Counted from the first letter of the stretch, positions 26,318 to 36,567 are shown. The stretch is DNA of 64,000 bases from a candidate division KSB1 bacterium (GCA_024655945.1 JANLFK010000007.1:1-64000); one strand, 5' to 3'. The notes: a model not told the origin generated them from the sequence alone. Numbers and translations: made by a program.

Positions 26318-28834
26318 ATGCGCGGGCGTTGCCTCTTGCTTGCGGCGCAGTTCGTGCTCCCGGGAGCCTCCCTCCTTGCAGGGACTACAGGGACACTCAC
26401 TGGCACGGTGGTGGACAAGACTACCAAGGAGCCGCTCGCAGGGGTCAACGTCGTCCTCGTGAGCACGCGCTATGGCGCGGCCACCAACAGCGAGGGCCGT
26501 TTCTTCGTCTACCACCTGCCCGCGGGGACCTATACCGTGCGGGTGAGCATGATTGGCTATGTGCCCTGCGAGGTGCGCGACGTGCGCATCATCATGGACC
26601 TGAAGACCTCCCTTGAGGTGGAGCTCGAACCGCAAGTTCTCGACCTCGGGCAGATCGTTGTGGCAACGGCCGAGCGACCTCTCATACAGCGGGATGTGAC
26701 CGGAAGCACGCACCTGGTGGCCGGCTCCAAGTTGGACGACCTGCCGGTGGACTCCTTCCGTGACCTGCTCGTGCTGCAGCCCGGCGTGACTGCTGACGGG
26801 CACATTCGCGGGGGCAGGGACACCGAGGTGCTCTACCTGGTCGACGGCCTGCCCATCCAGGACGCCATGATGGGTGGCCAGAGTAGCGACCTGCCCAACG
26901 CCTCGGTAGTAGAACTGACTGTGCAGACCGGCGGGTTCAACGCCGAGTATGGGAACGCCATGTCCGGCATCGTCAACGTCGTGACCAAGAGTGGGAGCGA
27001 TCGCTTCGAGGCGTGGCTGCGCGCACTGGACGACCGCCTGGGCGTTGAGGAATCCAACCACCTGCGTGAGTATGAGGTGTTGGCCTCTGGTCCCCTCAAG
27101 AGGGAGCGGGCAACCTATTTCGTTAGTTCCAACCTGCGCCTGTCAGACACGCGCTGGTGGCAGGACATGGTGCCGGTGTTTGGCTCTCCCATAGAGAAGA
27201 ACCTCAACCTGGTAGCGAAGGTGAAGGCCGACCTGACGCGAGACCTGCGCACCGTCTACCAAGTTCTCTACTCGGACTGGGATTGGCACGACTACGAATA
27301 CCGCTGGCGCTACAACCTTGCTGGCCTACCCCCGCGCTGGAAGCAGTCCTATCGCCTCAGCGCCACACTGACCCACACGCCCAGAAAGTGGCTTTTCTGC
27401 ACCGTGAACTTGGGCCGTTATTTTGTGCACCATCGCATGGGCCAGGGGGACAAGAGCCAGGTAGACCCGTCGCAGGCATTTCAATATGAACTACCATGGT
27501 ACTACTTCATCATCTCCGGCAGACGGCTCTGGTGGCAGGAGGCGCGCCAGACCACCTATGTGGCAAAGGCCGACCTCACCGCGCAGCTCGGGGAGATTCA
27601 CCAGGTCAAATGTGGGGGCGAATTGCAGTACTTTGACTTGTACAACGACCTGGTCAAGTATGAACCGCAGAAAACATTCTGGGGTCGTCCTTTGATTGAC
27701 CGCCCGCTTTTGAATTTCAGTAGCACTTACCGCTACCAGCCCTGGCAGGCGGCCCTCTATGCACAGGACAAAATCGATAACGGCATCTTTGTCGCCAACG
27801 TCGGCGTGCGCTACGACGTGCTCAATCCCCGCGCCGAGCGCCCGGTGGTGGAGTGGATTCCGGTCACCCAGGAGGAGTTTCGTCAGGAGGTCAAGACCTG
27901 GGTGCCCGCCTCGATCAAGCACCAGCTCTCGCCGCGCGTCGGCCTGGCTTTCCCAGTGGGTAGCTCCGGGTTTTTCTTCGTCAACTTTGGCTACTTCTTC
28001 CAGGTGCCTCTCTTTGACTACATGTACACCGGCCTTCACTTTGACCTGAAGAAGGGGATTCGTCTCCTGTACGGCAATCCCGACCTGAAGCCGGAACGCA
28101 CCAAGGCCTATGAGTTCAGCTATAAGCACAGTTTGCGGCAGGACGTGCTCTTGTCGCTGACCTATTTTCAGAAGGAGATGAGCGGGTTGGTGGACACGAA
28201 GACCTTCCTGGCCACCGATTCCAAAGCAGAAGATGACGGATTTACGCAGTATGTGAATTTGCCTGCGGCCCGCTCCAGCGGCCTGGAGGTGGTGGTAGAA
28301 AAGCGCTACAGTGCCTATTGCTCCGGCAAGGTCAGCTACACCTACATGCTCGCGCGCGGCTACAGTGGGAACGCGCAGCAGGGGCTGAACTACTTCATGT
28401 GGGGCTTCGAGGTTCCCAATCAGGAATACTATCTGAGCTGGGACCAGCGGCACACGCTGGTCGTGGAGGGATTCGTGGGAAAACTACGCCGCTGGGGTGT
28501 CAATGTCGTTTGGCGCTGGAATTCGCCACGACCGTACACCTACTATCCTTCGCGTACGGGCATTCTGCCGGACCTCACCACGAAGCTCATCCCCAACAAC
28601 AGACGGATGAGCGAAGTCTCTTGCCTGGACGTCAAGTTCTCCACAGAGCTGCGTTTGGCCAGGTGGGCGACCTTGGGCTGCTATCTGGACGTGCGCAACA
28701 TTTTGGACCGGGCCAACATCCTGTGGGTGGCCTCCGATGGCAAGCCAGGCGGCGAGCTGGGCGACTGCAGCGCCTGGGATGTTGGCCGGCGAGTCAACCT
28801 CGGCGTGCGGCTGGTGTTGGGGGCGCAGCGGTAG
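26318..28834 (+). CDS. TonB-dependent receptor with carboxypeptidase-regulatory-like domain
   Basis: 838 residues. Signal peptide, then a CarboxypepD_reg-like domain at ~24-110 (GTVVDKTTKEPLAGVNVVL ... GTYTVRVSMIGY), a plug domain (residues ~125-230: LPVDSFRDLLVLQPGV, LYLVDGLPIQD, GIVNVVTKSG) and a ~600-residue barrel. The layout is that of Bacteroidota-type TonB receptors (SusC-like end of the family), but it lacks a SusD partner. AGGAGG lies 5 bases before ATG 26318, one base after the lipoprotein stop. The ligand is unknown. The downstream gap of 293 bases to polX, which is convergent, holds no gene I can support. Confidence 0.88.
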   Translation: MRGRCLLLAAQFVLPGASLLAGTTGTLTGTVVDKTTKEPLAGVNVVLVSTRYGAATNSEGRFFVYHLPAGTYTVRVSMIGYVPCEVRDVRIIMDLKTSLEVELEPQVLDLGQIVVATAERPLIQRDVTGSTHLVAGSKLDDLPVDSFRDLLVLQPGVTADGHIRGGRDTEVLYLVDGLPIQDAMMGGQSSDLPNASVVELTVQTGGFNAEYGNAMSGIVNVVTKSGSDRFEAWLRALDDRLGVEESNHLREYEVLASGPLKRERATYFVSSNLRLSDTRWWQDMVPVFGSPIEKNLNLVAKVKADLTRDLRTVYQVLYSDWDWHDYEYRWRYNLAGLPPRWKQSYRLSATLTHTPRKWLFCTVNLGRYFVHHRMGQGDKSQVDPSQAFQYELPWYYFIISGRRLWWQEARQTTYVAKADLTAQLGEIHQVKCGGELQYFDLYNDLVKYEPQKTFWGRPLIDRPLLNFSSTYRYQPWQAALYAQDKIDNGIFVANVGVRYDVLNPRAERPVVEWIPVTQEEFRQEVKTWVPASIKHQLSPRVGLAFPVGSSGFFFVNFGYFFQVPLFDYMYTGLHFDLKKGIRLLYGNPDLKPERTKAYEFSYKHSLRQDVLLSLTYFQKEMSGLVDTKTFLATDSKAEDDGFTQYVNLPAARSSGLEVVVEKRYSAYCSGKVSYTYMLARGYSGNAQQGLNYFMWGFEVPNQEYYLSWDQRHTLVVEGFVGKLRRWGVNVVWRWNSPRPYTYYPSRTGILPDLTTKLIPNNRRMSEVSCLDVKFSTELRLARWATLGCYLDVRNILDRANILWVASDGKPGGELGDCSAWDVGRRVNLGVRLVLGAQR

Positions 28835-29127
28835 GTGGCGAGGCTAAAGTGCCGCTGCGCAAGCCACGGAAGAACCGCCTCCCGGCATGCTGCAAGGCTA
28901 AAGTGCTGATGGACACTGACAGGCAGTCGACTGCTCGCCAGCAGGGAAAACAGGGGGCACTCGCTTGACCGGCTGCCTTGCGGCGACAGGGCTGGCTGTC
29001 CTCGCCGCCGCGCCTGTCCGGCGGCATTGGCTATCACCGCATTCCCCGTGGTCGCCCTTGCCTGACGCAGTTCCTTTCGTTGCTGGCAGTTGGATGGTCG
29101 CGTGGGCCAAAGGAGGCCGCCGTCACC

Positions 29128-30849
29128 CTATCGTTGCAGCCAGGCCATGAGCTCGTCCAGAGAGAGGCAGTTCAGCACATATTGCGGCTCCAACCAGCCA
29201 CGGCGAGCCGTTGCCACCCCGTAGGCCATCCACTCCAAGTTGCCCACCCGATGCGCGTCGGTGGAAATGGCTACTTTCACGCCCTTCTCTTTTGCCTTCC
29301 GGCAGTGCAGGTCGGAGAGGTCCAGCCGCTCCGGATAGGCGTTGAGTTCCAAAGCCTTATTGCAGGCGCGACAGGCCTCGATGAGTGCGTCAACATCCAC
29401 CTGGTAGGCCTCTCGTCGCCCGATCAGCCTGCCGGTGGGATGGGCGATGACGTCCACCACCGGGTTTTCGATGGCGCGGACGATGCGCTCGGTCATCTCC
29501 TCGGCGCTCAGATTGAAGCGGGTGTGGACGGCGGCCACGACGATGTCCAACCGGGCCAGGAGGTCATCAGGCAAGTCGAGTGTGCCGTCCGGCTTGATGT
29601 CCACCTCGATGCCCTTGAGGAGGCGGAAGGGGTTTCCTGCGGCGGCAAGGCGTTGGTTCAGGCTGTCGATTTCGGCCATTTGCGCCAAGAGGCGCTCTGG
29701 GGTCAGGCCGTTGGTGATGCCCACGGTGGGCGAGTGGTCGCAGACGGCGAGATAAGCGTAACCCTTCGCTTGGGCAGCTGCGGCCATGTCGGCAATCGGG
29801 TCGGCGCCATCGGTCCAGTTGCTGTGCACGTGGAGGTCGCCGCGCAAGTCTTCCTGGCTCAGTAGACGTGGCAGGCGTCCCTGCGCCGCCGCCTCGATCT
29901 CGCCCTGGTCCTCGCGCAACTCCGGTGGTATCCAGGGCAGGCCGACGGCGGCGAAGACCTCCTCTTCGCTTGCCCCGCCCAGCAGCTCCTCACCCTTGAA
30001 CACGCCGTACTCGTTGATCTTGAGTCCCCTGTCGACGCCCAAGGAGCGGATGTGGATGTAGTGCGCCTTGGAGCCCGTGAAGTAGTGCTGTGCCGCACCA
30101 AAGCTCTCAGGCGGCACCACGCGCAGGTCCACCTGGAAGCCGTCCTTGCTCAGGATGCTGGACTTTGTGCTCCCTTTGCTCAGCACCTTCTCGACCTGTG
30201 GCAGGTGGGTGAAGGCCTCCATGACCGGCTCGGGTTGCGAGGAGGCGACCAGGATATCGACGTCGGCGACCGTCTCCTTCATGCGCCGCAGGGAGCCCGC
30301 AAGTGAGGCCTGCTGCACCTCGTTGACTTTCTGCAGGCTCTCCACCATGGCCTTTGCCTGGGGCAGGACGTAACCGAGAGGCAGACGCTCCTGGAACCTG
30401 AGGACCTGTTGAATGCCTTCCAGAATTTTTTGCTCGGACTTTTCGCTCAGGCCAGGCAGGCCGCGCAGCTTCCCTTGCTCGGCGGCCTCCTTGAGCTGCT
30501 CGATGGTGCTGACCCCCAGCTCATCGTACACCAGCCTCACATGCTTGGGCCCCATGCCGGGGATGCGCAGCAGATCGGTGAGCTTGGCGTAGGGCGATTG
30601 TTTGAGCTCTTCGTAGTAGCGAAGCGTGCCGGTGGTCACCAGCTCGTGGATCTTCTTGGCGATTGCCTCGCCGATGCCCGGCAGCTCGCGCAGTTGCGCC
30701 GGGTCGCTCATGGTGCTCACCTCATAGGTGAGTCCGTCCAGTGTCTGAGCGGCCCGGACGTAGGCGCGAACCTTGAAGGGGTTTTCCCCCTGGATGTCGA
30801 GGATGTCGGCGATGTGCAACAGGATCCGCGCGATCTCCTGATTGGTCAT
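29128..30849 (-). CDS. polX: DNA polymerase/3'-5' exonuclease PolX
   Basis: Family X repair polymerase; about 573 residues. The helix-hairpin-helix/lyase domain is at the start (ELPGIGEAIAKKIHEL, RIPGMGPKHVRLVYDELG). The polymerase domain has GSLRRMKETVADVDILV with the catalytic DxD, and the C-terminal PHP domain carries LRGDLHVHSNWTDG, AVCDHS, EVDIKPDG, AHPTGR and STDAHR metal ligands, giving the nuclease. ATG 30849 is chosen over 30855: GAGGAG abuts the first ATG but lies 6 bases before the second. Transcribed from the minus strand, after the sialidase-like gene. Confidence 0.94.
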   Translation of the reverse strand: MTNQEIARILLHIADILDIQGENPFKVRAYVRAAQTLDGLTYEVSTMSDPAQLRELPGIGEAIAKKIHELVTTGTLRYYEELKQSPYAKLTDLLRIPGMGPKHVRLVYDELGVSTIEQLKEAAEQGKLRGLPGLSEKSEQKILEGIQQVLRFQERLPLGYVLPQAKAMVESLQKVNEVQQASLAGSLRRMKETVADVDILVASSQPEPVMEAFTHLPQVEKVLSKGSTKSSILSKDGFQVDLRVVPPESFGAAQHYFTGSKAHYIHIRSLGVDRGLKINEYGVFKGEELLGGASEEEVFAAVGLPWIPPELREDQGEIEAAAQGRLPRLLSQEDLRGDLHVHSNWTDGADPIADMAAAAQAKGYAYLAVCDHSPTVGITNGLTPERLLAQMAEIDSLNQRLAAAGNPFRLLKGIEVDIKPDGTLDLPDDLLARLDIVVAAVHTRFNLSAEEMTERIVRAIENPVVDVIAHPTGRLIGRREAYQVDVDALIEACRACNKALELNAYPERLDLSDLHCRKAKEKGVKVAISTDAHRVGNLEWMAYGVATARRGWLEPQYVLNCLSLDELMAWLQR

Positions 30850-30948
30850 GGCCATCTCCTCGTGCCAGGCCGTGCGTTGTCGATCGCCCAGGGCGGCCTT
30901 GGCGCAGTGCTCTCTGACAGGCCCCAGCCGATGGGACCTGCGGATGTG

Positions 30949-31962
30949 CTATTCGCCCCCAATGGCCAACGTCACTTCTGCCAAATAGACGGCGGTCTTT
31001 TCCTCGTGGGTTGAGTAGTAGCTGACCCACAGCCTCTTCTTGTGCCAGACCAGTCCCGGGTAGCTGGTGTCCCCGCCGGAGGGAAGAGTCAGGAGCTCCT
31101 CCAGCGTGCCCTGCTGGCGATTGACCCAGCAGAGTGCGGTGCGCATGCGCTGGTCGTAGAGGCGCACGGCAGCCAGCAGGCGTCCGTCAGGGAGGCGCAG
31201 CATGCAGGGCCCGCCGATGCGCACGCCAAGGGGCAACCAGCGCCACTGGCTGTAGGGTGGCCCGGCTATGCCCAGCAGCCCCTGTTCTGGATCCCGCCGC
31301 AGCAGGCAGAGCATTGTGTCGCCCTCGACGAAAACCAGCGACGACTCGTTGGCGTAGTCGAGGTCGTACACCCTGGGCACCAGTGTCGTAAACGTCCTGC
31401 CATCGCGGCTGGCGTACAGCCTGGTGTTGTGCTCTGGTCCGCATGAGTAGCCAAGGCCGTAGCAGATACCCTTGTGCCAGGTCACCCGCCACAGCCAGTA
31501 GTCTGGGTCTGCGACCTGTGTCGGACCGCTCCAGTGGTGCCCGTCGCCAGAGAACCAGACGAGCGATGCAAAGTTGGCGGGCTCTGTCCCACGTCGCGCG
31601 CCGGCGATGAGCATGAGGGACTCAGCAGGTGTGAGCGAGAATTTGCCGTCGCGCAGGTCGGCCTCCGGGACGGCCAGCAAGGCCGCAGATTGCCAGCGAC
31701 GACCATCCTTGGAGGTGAGGACGCGCAGAACGCCGTCAAAGGAGATGTGGTCTTGCCCTTCCCGGCAGACGCAGAACCAATGGCCCCGGAAGCGGATAAG
31801 GTCCGTGAACGCATGGTGCGGCGCCTTGTCCCAGATGCGCTCTACGCGAAGCAATTGCGCCGCGGCCTGCGGCTGAGGCCCCTTCCGGTCGCACCTCGAA
31901 ACGAGGCAGTACAAGACCACGCCGGCAACCAAGAGGAACAGGAAGCGAAAAGGTCGTTTCAT
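30949..31962 (-). CDS. Exported sialidase-like beta-propeller protein
   Basis: 337 residues. Hydrophobic N-terminal segment FRFLFLLVAGVVLYCLVS would export or anchor it. The rest resembles the exo-alpha-sialidase superfamily: HHAFTDLIRFRGHWFCVCRE near 50, then repeated Asp-box-like SKDGRRW, SGDGHHW, SRDGRTF turns, and ESSLVF plus GGPCMLRLPDGRLL later. The family includes many proteins without proven sialidase activity, and the full Arg triad and catalytic residues cannot be confirmed. A GGAGAGGG site precedes the ATG. Divergent from the NHL gene. Confidence 0.6.
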   Translation of the reverse strand: MKRPFRFLFLLVAGVVLYCLVSRCDRKGPQPQAAAQLLRVERIWDKAPHHAFTDLIRFRGHWFCVCREGQDHISFDGVLRVLTSKDGRRWQSAALLAVPEADLRDGKFSLTPAESLMLIAGARRGTEPANFASLVWFSGDGHHWSGPTQVADPDYWLWRVTWHKGICYGLGYSCGPEHNTRLYASRDGRTFTTLVPRVYDLDYANESSLVFVEGDTMLCLLRRDPEQGLLGIAGPPYSQWRWLPLGVRIGGPCMLRLPDGRLLAAVRLYDQRMRTALCWVNRQQGTLEELLTLPSGGDTSYPGLVWHKKRLWVSYYSTHEEKTAVYLAEVTLAIGGE

Positions 31963-32092
31963 TCCCTCTCCAGACAGGCTTCAGTGCTGAATTCGCCATA
32001 TACGCGGGACCGACTTCTGCGCAATATTATGCATTCTTGGGCTGAAAATCAAGAGGAATGGCAGGGGGACTGCCTTGCAAGGCAAAAAGGCA

Positions 32093-32121
32093 TTGACAAT
32101 GTTGCCGTAATGGCGTATCTT
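32093..32121 (+). promoter_or_regulatory. Consensus-like sigma70 promoter of the NHL/barrel/Omp85 set
   Basis: TTGACA at 32093-32098, 17-base spacer, TATCTT at 32116-32121, start near 32128. It lies 56 bases before the NHL gene start. The three genes that follow (NHL, large barrel, Omp85) are closely spaced, so one transcript is likely. Confidence 0.65.
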
Positions 32122-32176
32122 TTGGACGAAGACATCGCAGAGGCAGCGGTGACGTATGTGGAGGGGCGTGATCGGC

Positions 32177-33106
32177 ATGCGGTCTCTGGTCGGTATCAGC
32201 CTTCTGATGGTGGCGGCGGCGGTGGGTGAGGCGGTTGGGCAGTCCCTTCCTGGCGCTCCTGAGCTCCGTCTGCTCTTTGCCTTTGGCAGCGAAGGCGACC
32301 AACCTGGGCAGTTCCGCAATCCCATGGGCCTTGCCATTGACTTGGATGGCAACGTCTACGTCGCCGACACCGGCAACAATCGCATCCAGAAATTCGATCG
32401 CCACGGCCGTTTCCTCAAGCAGATCGGCGGTTTTGGTTGGGGGCGCGAGCAGTTCGACCGTCCGGTCGACATCTGTGCCTCGGCCGGCCTCGATGTGTTT
32501 GTGGCCGACTACAACAACGAGCGCATCGAGCGCTATGACAGCCACCTCAACTACATCTCTTCCTACTACGCGGACGAAAGCCAGGACGAGACGCTCCGCT
32601 TCGGCTTCCCGCTGAGCGTGGCCCTTTCGCGACACGGGGAACTTTTCCTTGTCGATGGCGAGAATAGGCGGCTGCTGAAGATCAACTCCTTCGGCGTGCC
32701 GGAGTTGAGCTTCGGGGACTTTCGTTGGGCACAGGGCAGACTGGAGCGACCGGCGCAGGTCGCGCTGAGCACAAAGGACCTGGTCTACGTGGGTGACGCA
32801 GGAGCCGGGTGCGTGCTTGTGTACGATTACTCCGGCAACTTTATCCGCAAGCTGGGCGTCGAGCTGCTCCGTGCTCCGACAGGGGTGAGCGTCGATAGCC
32901 GCGGACGCGTCTGGGTCGCCGACACAGGGAACGACCGTATCGTCGCTTTCTCCCCAGAAGGAAACCTCCTCGGCCAGTGGGGGGCGCGCGGCGACAAGTT
33001 GGGCGCCTTCAAACGACCCAGCGACGTGGCGGTGGGCGCCGGACGGGTGTATGTGCTGGATGGGGGCAACTGTCGGGTGCAGGTCTTTGAACTTTCTGGC
33101 CAATAG
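32177..33106 (+). CDS. Exported NHL-repeat beta-propeller protein
   Basis: 309 residues. Signal peptide SLVGISLLMVAAAVGEAVG. At least five NHL-type repeats are visible with the pattern RNPMGLAIDLDGNVYVADTGN, PVDICASAGLDVFVADYNN, PLSVALSRHGELFLVDGEN, APTGVSVDSRGRVWVADTGN and RPSDVAVGAGRVYVLDGGN; each ends with an R/I-x-x-F strand. NHL propellers are scaffolds or ligand binders; a periplasmic or surface role is likely. GAGGGG lies 10 bases before ATG 32177. Its end is followed after 25 bases by the large barrel gene. Confidence 0.8.
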   Translation: MRSLVGISLLMVAAAVGEAVGQSLPGAPELRLLFAFGSEGDQPGQFRNPMGLAIDLDGNVYVADTGNNRIQKFDRHGRFLKQIGGFGWGREQFDRPVDICASAGLDVFVADYNNERIERYDSHLNYISSYYADESQDETLRFGFPLSVALSRHGELFLVDGENRRLLKINSFGVPELSFGDFRWAQGRLERPAQVALSTKDLVYVGDAGAGCVLVYDYSGNFIRKLGVELLRAPTGVSVDSRGRVWVADTGNDRIVAFSPEGNLLGQWGARGDKLGAFKRPSDVAVGAGRVYVLDGGNCRVQVFELSGQ

Positions 33107-33131
33107 CAGGCGCGCCTTTTCTCCTCGAGAA

Positions 33132-36100
33132 GTGGCGAAGAGGCGCTGCTCCACTTTAGCTTTTGGGCTGCTATTGCTGGTGGTGGCAGCGAGGCAGAGC
33201 GTAGCGCAACAGCCCCGCCCACAAAGCATAAGCCTCTACGAAAAGGACGTGCTGCTGGTAGCGGACGGCACGCAGTTGGCCATTCGCCTTCCCGATAGCC
33301 TGCTCGTGCCGGGCACCGACAGTGTGTGGCTCGACGGCCGAGCACTGCAGCGAGCCACCGACTACCAGATCGACTATGGCTCTGGGACCCTCTACCTGAG
33401 GCAACTCCCCGCCCCAGGCGCCCAGGTTCGTCTCCTCTATCAGCGCTTCCCTTATGAGCTGCCGCGCGTCTATCGACGACGCCCTCTGCATCGTCTACCT
33501 GCCGACACCTCCTCGGCAGCATTGCCCCAAGGGTTTGTCGCGCGCCCTGCCCCTTCGCAGACCTACGGCGCAGACTTGCAAAAGAGCGGCAGCATCGTGC
33601 GCGGCATCACCATCGGCTCCAACCGCGGCCTGAAAGTCGACTCTGGTCTGCGCATGCAAGTGGCCGGCAGGGTGAGCGAGAACCTGGAAGTAGTGGCCTC
33701 CCTCACCGACCAAAACACGCCCATTCAGCCCGAGGGCAACACCCAGACGCTGCAGGAGATCGACAAAGTCTTTGTCGAGCTGAAAGGGCGTGACGTGCAG
33801 GTGACCATGGGCGACTACTACTTGGAGCTCACCGGGACGGAGTTCGCCGGCTATGCGCGCAAGCTGCAGGGCGCCATGGCCACGGTTCGCCACGGCGGGG
33901 TGGCTGCGACCGCCTCAGGAGCCGTGTCCAGGGGACAGTTCCGCACGCAGTACTTCCTGGGGCAAGAAGGGTATCAAGGTCCCTACCAGCTCAAAGGGGA
34001 GCGGGGGCAGATCGACATCATCGTGCTGGCCGGCACGGAGAAAGTCTGGGTGGATGGCGAGCTGATGGTGCGCGGGGAGACGAACGACTATGTCATCGAC
34101 TACAGCACCGCGCAGATTACCTTCACCAGGCGCCGGCTGATCACTGCCGATTCGCGCATCACCGTGGACTTTCAGTACTCGGACGAGCGCTTCCGTCGCA
34201 ACATCTATGCGCTGCGCACCACCGCCAACCCGTGGGCGGACAAGCTGCAGGTGGGACTTAGCTACCTGCGCGAGGCGGACGCCAAGGACCATCCTTTGGA
34301 CTTTTCCCTCACAGAGCAGCGGCTGGCCCTGCTTCGCGCCGCCGGCGATGACCCCGCAAAGGCAGTGGAAGACGGTGCCACCTACGTGGGGCCTGGAAAG
34401 GGACGCTACCAGCTCGACGCCTCTGGGGTATTCCGCTACGTCGGACCCGACTCGGGTGCCTACAACGTCTCCTTTGCCGATGTAGGCGAAGGAAAGGGTG
34501 ACTACGCTTACGAAGGAGGAGGGGTATACCGCTTTGTGGGGCATGGCGCAGGCCGCTACTCCCCGGTGGTGCTGCTGCCGGTGGCGCGCAGCCACGACCT
34601 GTTCGGCGCAGACCTGAGCTTCTCGCCGCACCCCTTTCTGAAAGTGCGCGCCGAGGGGGCAATGAGCCGCTTTGACGCCAACAGCTACTCTGAGCTGGAT
34701 GACGATGACAATCGCGGCCTCGCTTCCGGCCTGAGCATCGAGCTCAAGCCGGAGCGCCTCCGCCTGTTTGGCGCCATCCTGGGCACTGGGCAGCTCACGG
34801 CCCGCTTGCGACGGGTGGATAGCCACTTTGCCGACATCGACCGTACCACAGCAGTGGAATACGAGCGCCGCTGGGACCTGCCGGATTCCCTCACGCGCCA
34901 GGAGGTAGTTCATGAGCTGGTCGGGCAGTACAGCCCAGGAACCGGCCTGGAGTTCCGTGGAGAATATGGGGGCATCCGCAAAGGGTCTGCCTTTGCCGCA
35001 AGCCGGGTGGAACTGCAGTCGAGCCTTGCAAGGCCGCGTTTGCCGCGTGCCTCCTATCGCTTCGAATTCATCGATCGCGCGCAGGCGTCCCTAAACAAGG
35101 CGGGAACCTGGCTCAGGCAGCGCGGCAGCGTCGACTACCAGTGGTGGAAGCTCAGGCCAATGCTGGGCTACGAGAACGAGGTCCGTAAGGAGCAACTTGC
35201 GGATACCTTGAGTTCCGGTTTCCGGTTTGACCTCTACCAGGCGGGGCTGGAGCTGGTGAACCTGGGCAGGATGAGCGGCGCGGCAAAGTTGTCCTATCGC
35301 GACGATCGCGACTATCGTGGAGGCGCGTTCACGCGCAAGTCGGTGGCCACCACGCAGACATACCAGTGGTCAATCCAGCGCTGGCGGAGCCTTTCGGCAA
35401 GCGCAGAATTCACCCACCGCGAGCGCTCCTATGCCGATCCCCAGATAAGCGACCAGAGGACCGACTTGGCAGAGGTGAAGGCGAGCTTCTCCCCATGGCG
35501 GCAGGCCCTGAGCAGCGAGTGGCACTACCAGGTGGCCAACACGGCCGTCGCCAAAAAGGAACGCGTCTACCTGAAGGTGAGCCCCGGCGACGGCAACTAC
35601 CGGTTTGACGCGCAGCTCAACGAGTACGTGCCTGACCCCTTGGGCGACTATGTGCTGCGCACCTTCACCACCGACCAATTTGTGCCGGTTGTCGAGCTGC
35701 GGACCAGCGGCAAAATACGGCTCGACCCCCGCCAGTTTTTCTCGAGGAGCCTCGCCGAGGGGCGAAAATCACGCTGGGGGGAGCGCGTGCTCTCAGCCTT
35801 GGCTACGGAGACATTGGTGCGCATTGAGGAAAAGAGTCGGGAACCTGACCCGTGGCAGATTTACCGCCTCAACCTCGCCCGCTTTCAGAGAGACGAGACG
35901 ACGATGTTCGGCCTGATGACCTTGCGTCAGGATCTCTACGTGCTGCAGAACAGCCGCAAGGCCTCCGTGCGCCTGCGGTACCAGGGGCGGAAGGAGAAGA
36001 ACAACCAGTACCTGGAGGGAGGACAAGACCAGCGCTTGCAGGAGTGGTCGGCGCGAGTGACCTCCCAGTTGAGTCCCCAGGTCGGCCTGCAGGTGGATGC

Positions 36101-36560
36101 AGCGCAAGAGCGGAATGTGCGTGCTTTCCGCTTCGCCGGACGGCAGAATCGCGACATACGGTCGCACGGCGCGACTGTGGCGCTCTCCTACCGGCCGAAG
36201 CCCATTCTCGAACTCGCGCTCAAAGCCAAGATGGCCTTGCAGAAGGACGTCGCCTTCACCCCGGCGACCAACGCGCGCTTTGCGGCCCTCCAACCCGCGG
36301 TGGTGTACTCCCTGCCCGGGAAGGGCCAAGTCCGCGCGGACATAGAGTGGGTGAACGTCGGCGTGGAACAGGCAGGGCGTGCCATCCCCTATGAACTTGC
36401 CGAGGGGAATCAGCCAGGGACCACCTTGCGCTGGAACATCGCGGCAGAGTACCGGGTGAGCGACAATGTGCGCGCCTCGCTGACCTACTCCGGGCGCAGC
36501 GAGCCCCAGAGGCCGGAGCCCGTGCACATCGCCAAGGCAGAGATGCGTGCCTTTTTCTGA
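33132..36560 (+). CDS. Large outer-membrane beta-barrel protein, unknown role
   Basis: About 1142 residues. GTG 33132 gives a good signal peptide, MAKRRCSTLAFGLLLLVVAA with cleavage near SVAQQ; the frame is open to 33051. The region KSGSIVRGITIGSNRGLKVD, then ASLTDQNTPIQPEGNTQTLQ, resembles conserved repeats in large SprA-like outer-membrane proteins of FCB bacteria (gliding/T9SS translocon). The remainder is alternating strands rich in Arg/Tyr and ends in Phe. SprA itself is about 2400 residues, so this is a shorter relative or a different family. A 14-base overlap of the next open frame and the shared promoter link it to the Omp85 gene. Confidence 0.65.
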   Translation: MAKRRCSTLAFGLLLLVVAARQSVAQQPRPQSISLYEKDVLLVADGTQLAIRLPDSLLVPGTDSVWLDGRALQRATDYQIDYGSGTLYLRQLPAPGAQVRLLYQRFPYELPRVYRRRPLHRLPADTSSAALPQGFVARPAPSQTYGADLQKSGSIVRGITIGSNRGLKVDSGLRMQVAGRVSENLEVVASLTDQNTPIQPEGNTQTLQEIDKVFVELKGRDVQVTMGDYYLELTGTEFAGYARKLQGAMATVRHGGVAATASGAVSRGQFRTQYFLGQEGYQGPYQLKGERGQIDIIVLAGTEKVWVDGELMVRGETNDYVIDYSTAQITFTRRRLITADSRITVDFQYSDERFRRNIYALRTTANPWADKLQVGLSYLREADAKDHPLDFSLTEQRLALLRAAGDDPAKAVEDGATYVGPGKGRYQLDASGVFRYVGPDSGAYNVSFADVGEGKGDYAYEGGGVYRFVGHGAGRYSPVVLLPVARSHDLFGADLSFSPHPFLKVRAEGAMSRFDANSYSELDDDDNRGLASGLSIELKPERLRLFGAILGTGQLTARLRRVDSHFADIDRTTAVEYERRWDLPDSLTRQEVVHELVGQYSPGTGLEFRGEYGGIRKGSAFAASRVELQSSLARPRLPRASYRFEFIDRAQASLNKAGTWLRQRGSVDYQWWKLRPMLGYENEVRKEQLADTLSSGFRFDLYQAGLELVNLGRMSGAAKLSYRDDRDYRGGAFTRKSVATTQTYQWSIQRWRSLSASAEFTHRERSYADPQISDQRTDLAEVKASFSPWRQALSSEWHYQVANTAVAKKERVYLKVSPGDGNYRFDAQLNEYVPDPLGDYVLRTFTTDQFVPVVELRTSGKIRLDPRQFFSRSLAEGRKSRWGERVLSALATETLVRIEEKSREPDPWQIYRLNLARFQRDETTMFGLMTLRQDLYVLQNSRKASVRLRYQGRKEKNNQYLEGGQDQRLQEWSARVTSQLSPQVGLQVDAAQERNVRAFRFAGRQNRDIRSHGATVALSYRPKPILELALKAKMALQKDVAFTPATNARFAALQPAVVYSLPGKGQVRADIEWVNVGVEQAGRAIPYELAEGNQPGTTLRWNIAAEYRVSDNVRASLTYSGRSEPQRPEPVHIAKAEMRAFF

Positions 36561-36567
36561 CAAACAG

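Noticed and set aside
28835-29127. Repeats GGCTAAAGTGC near 28.84 and 28.89 kb
   Set aside because: Only two short copies were seen, with no structure or element around them.
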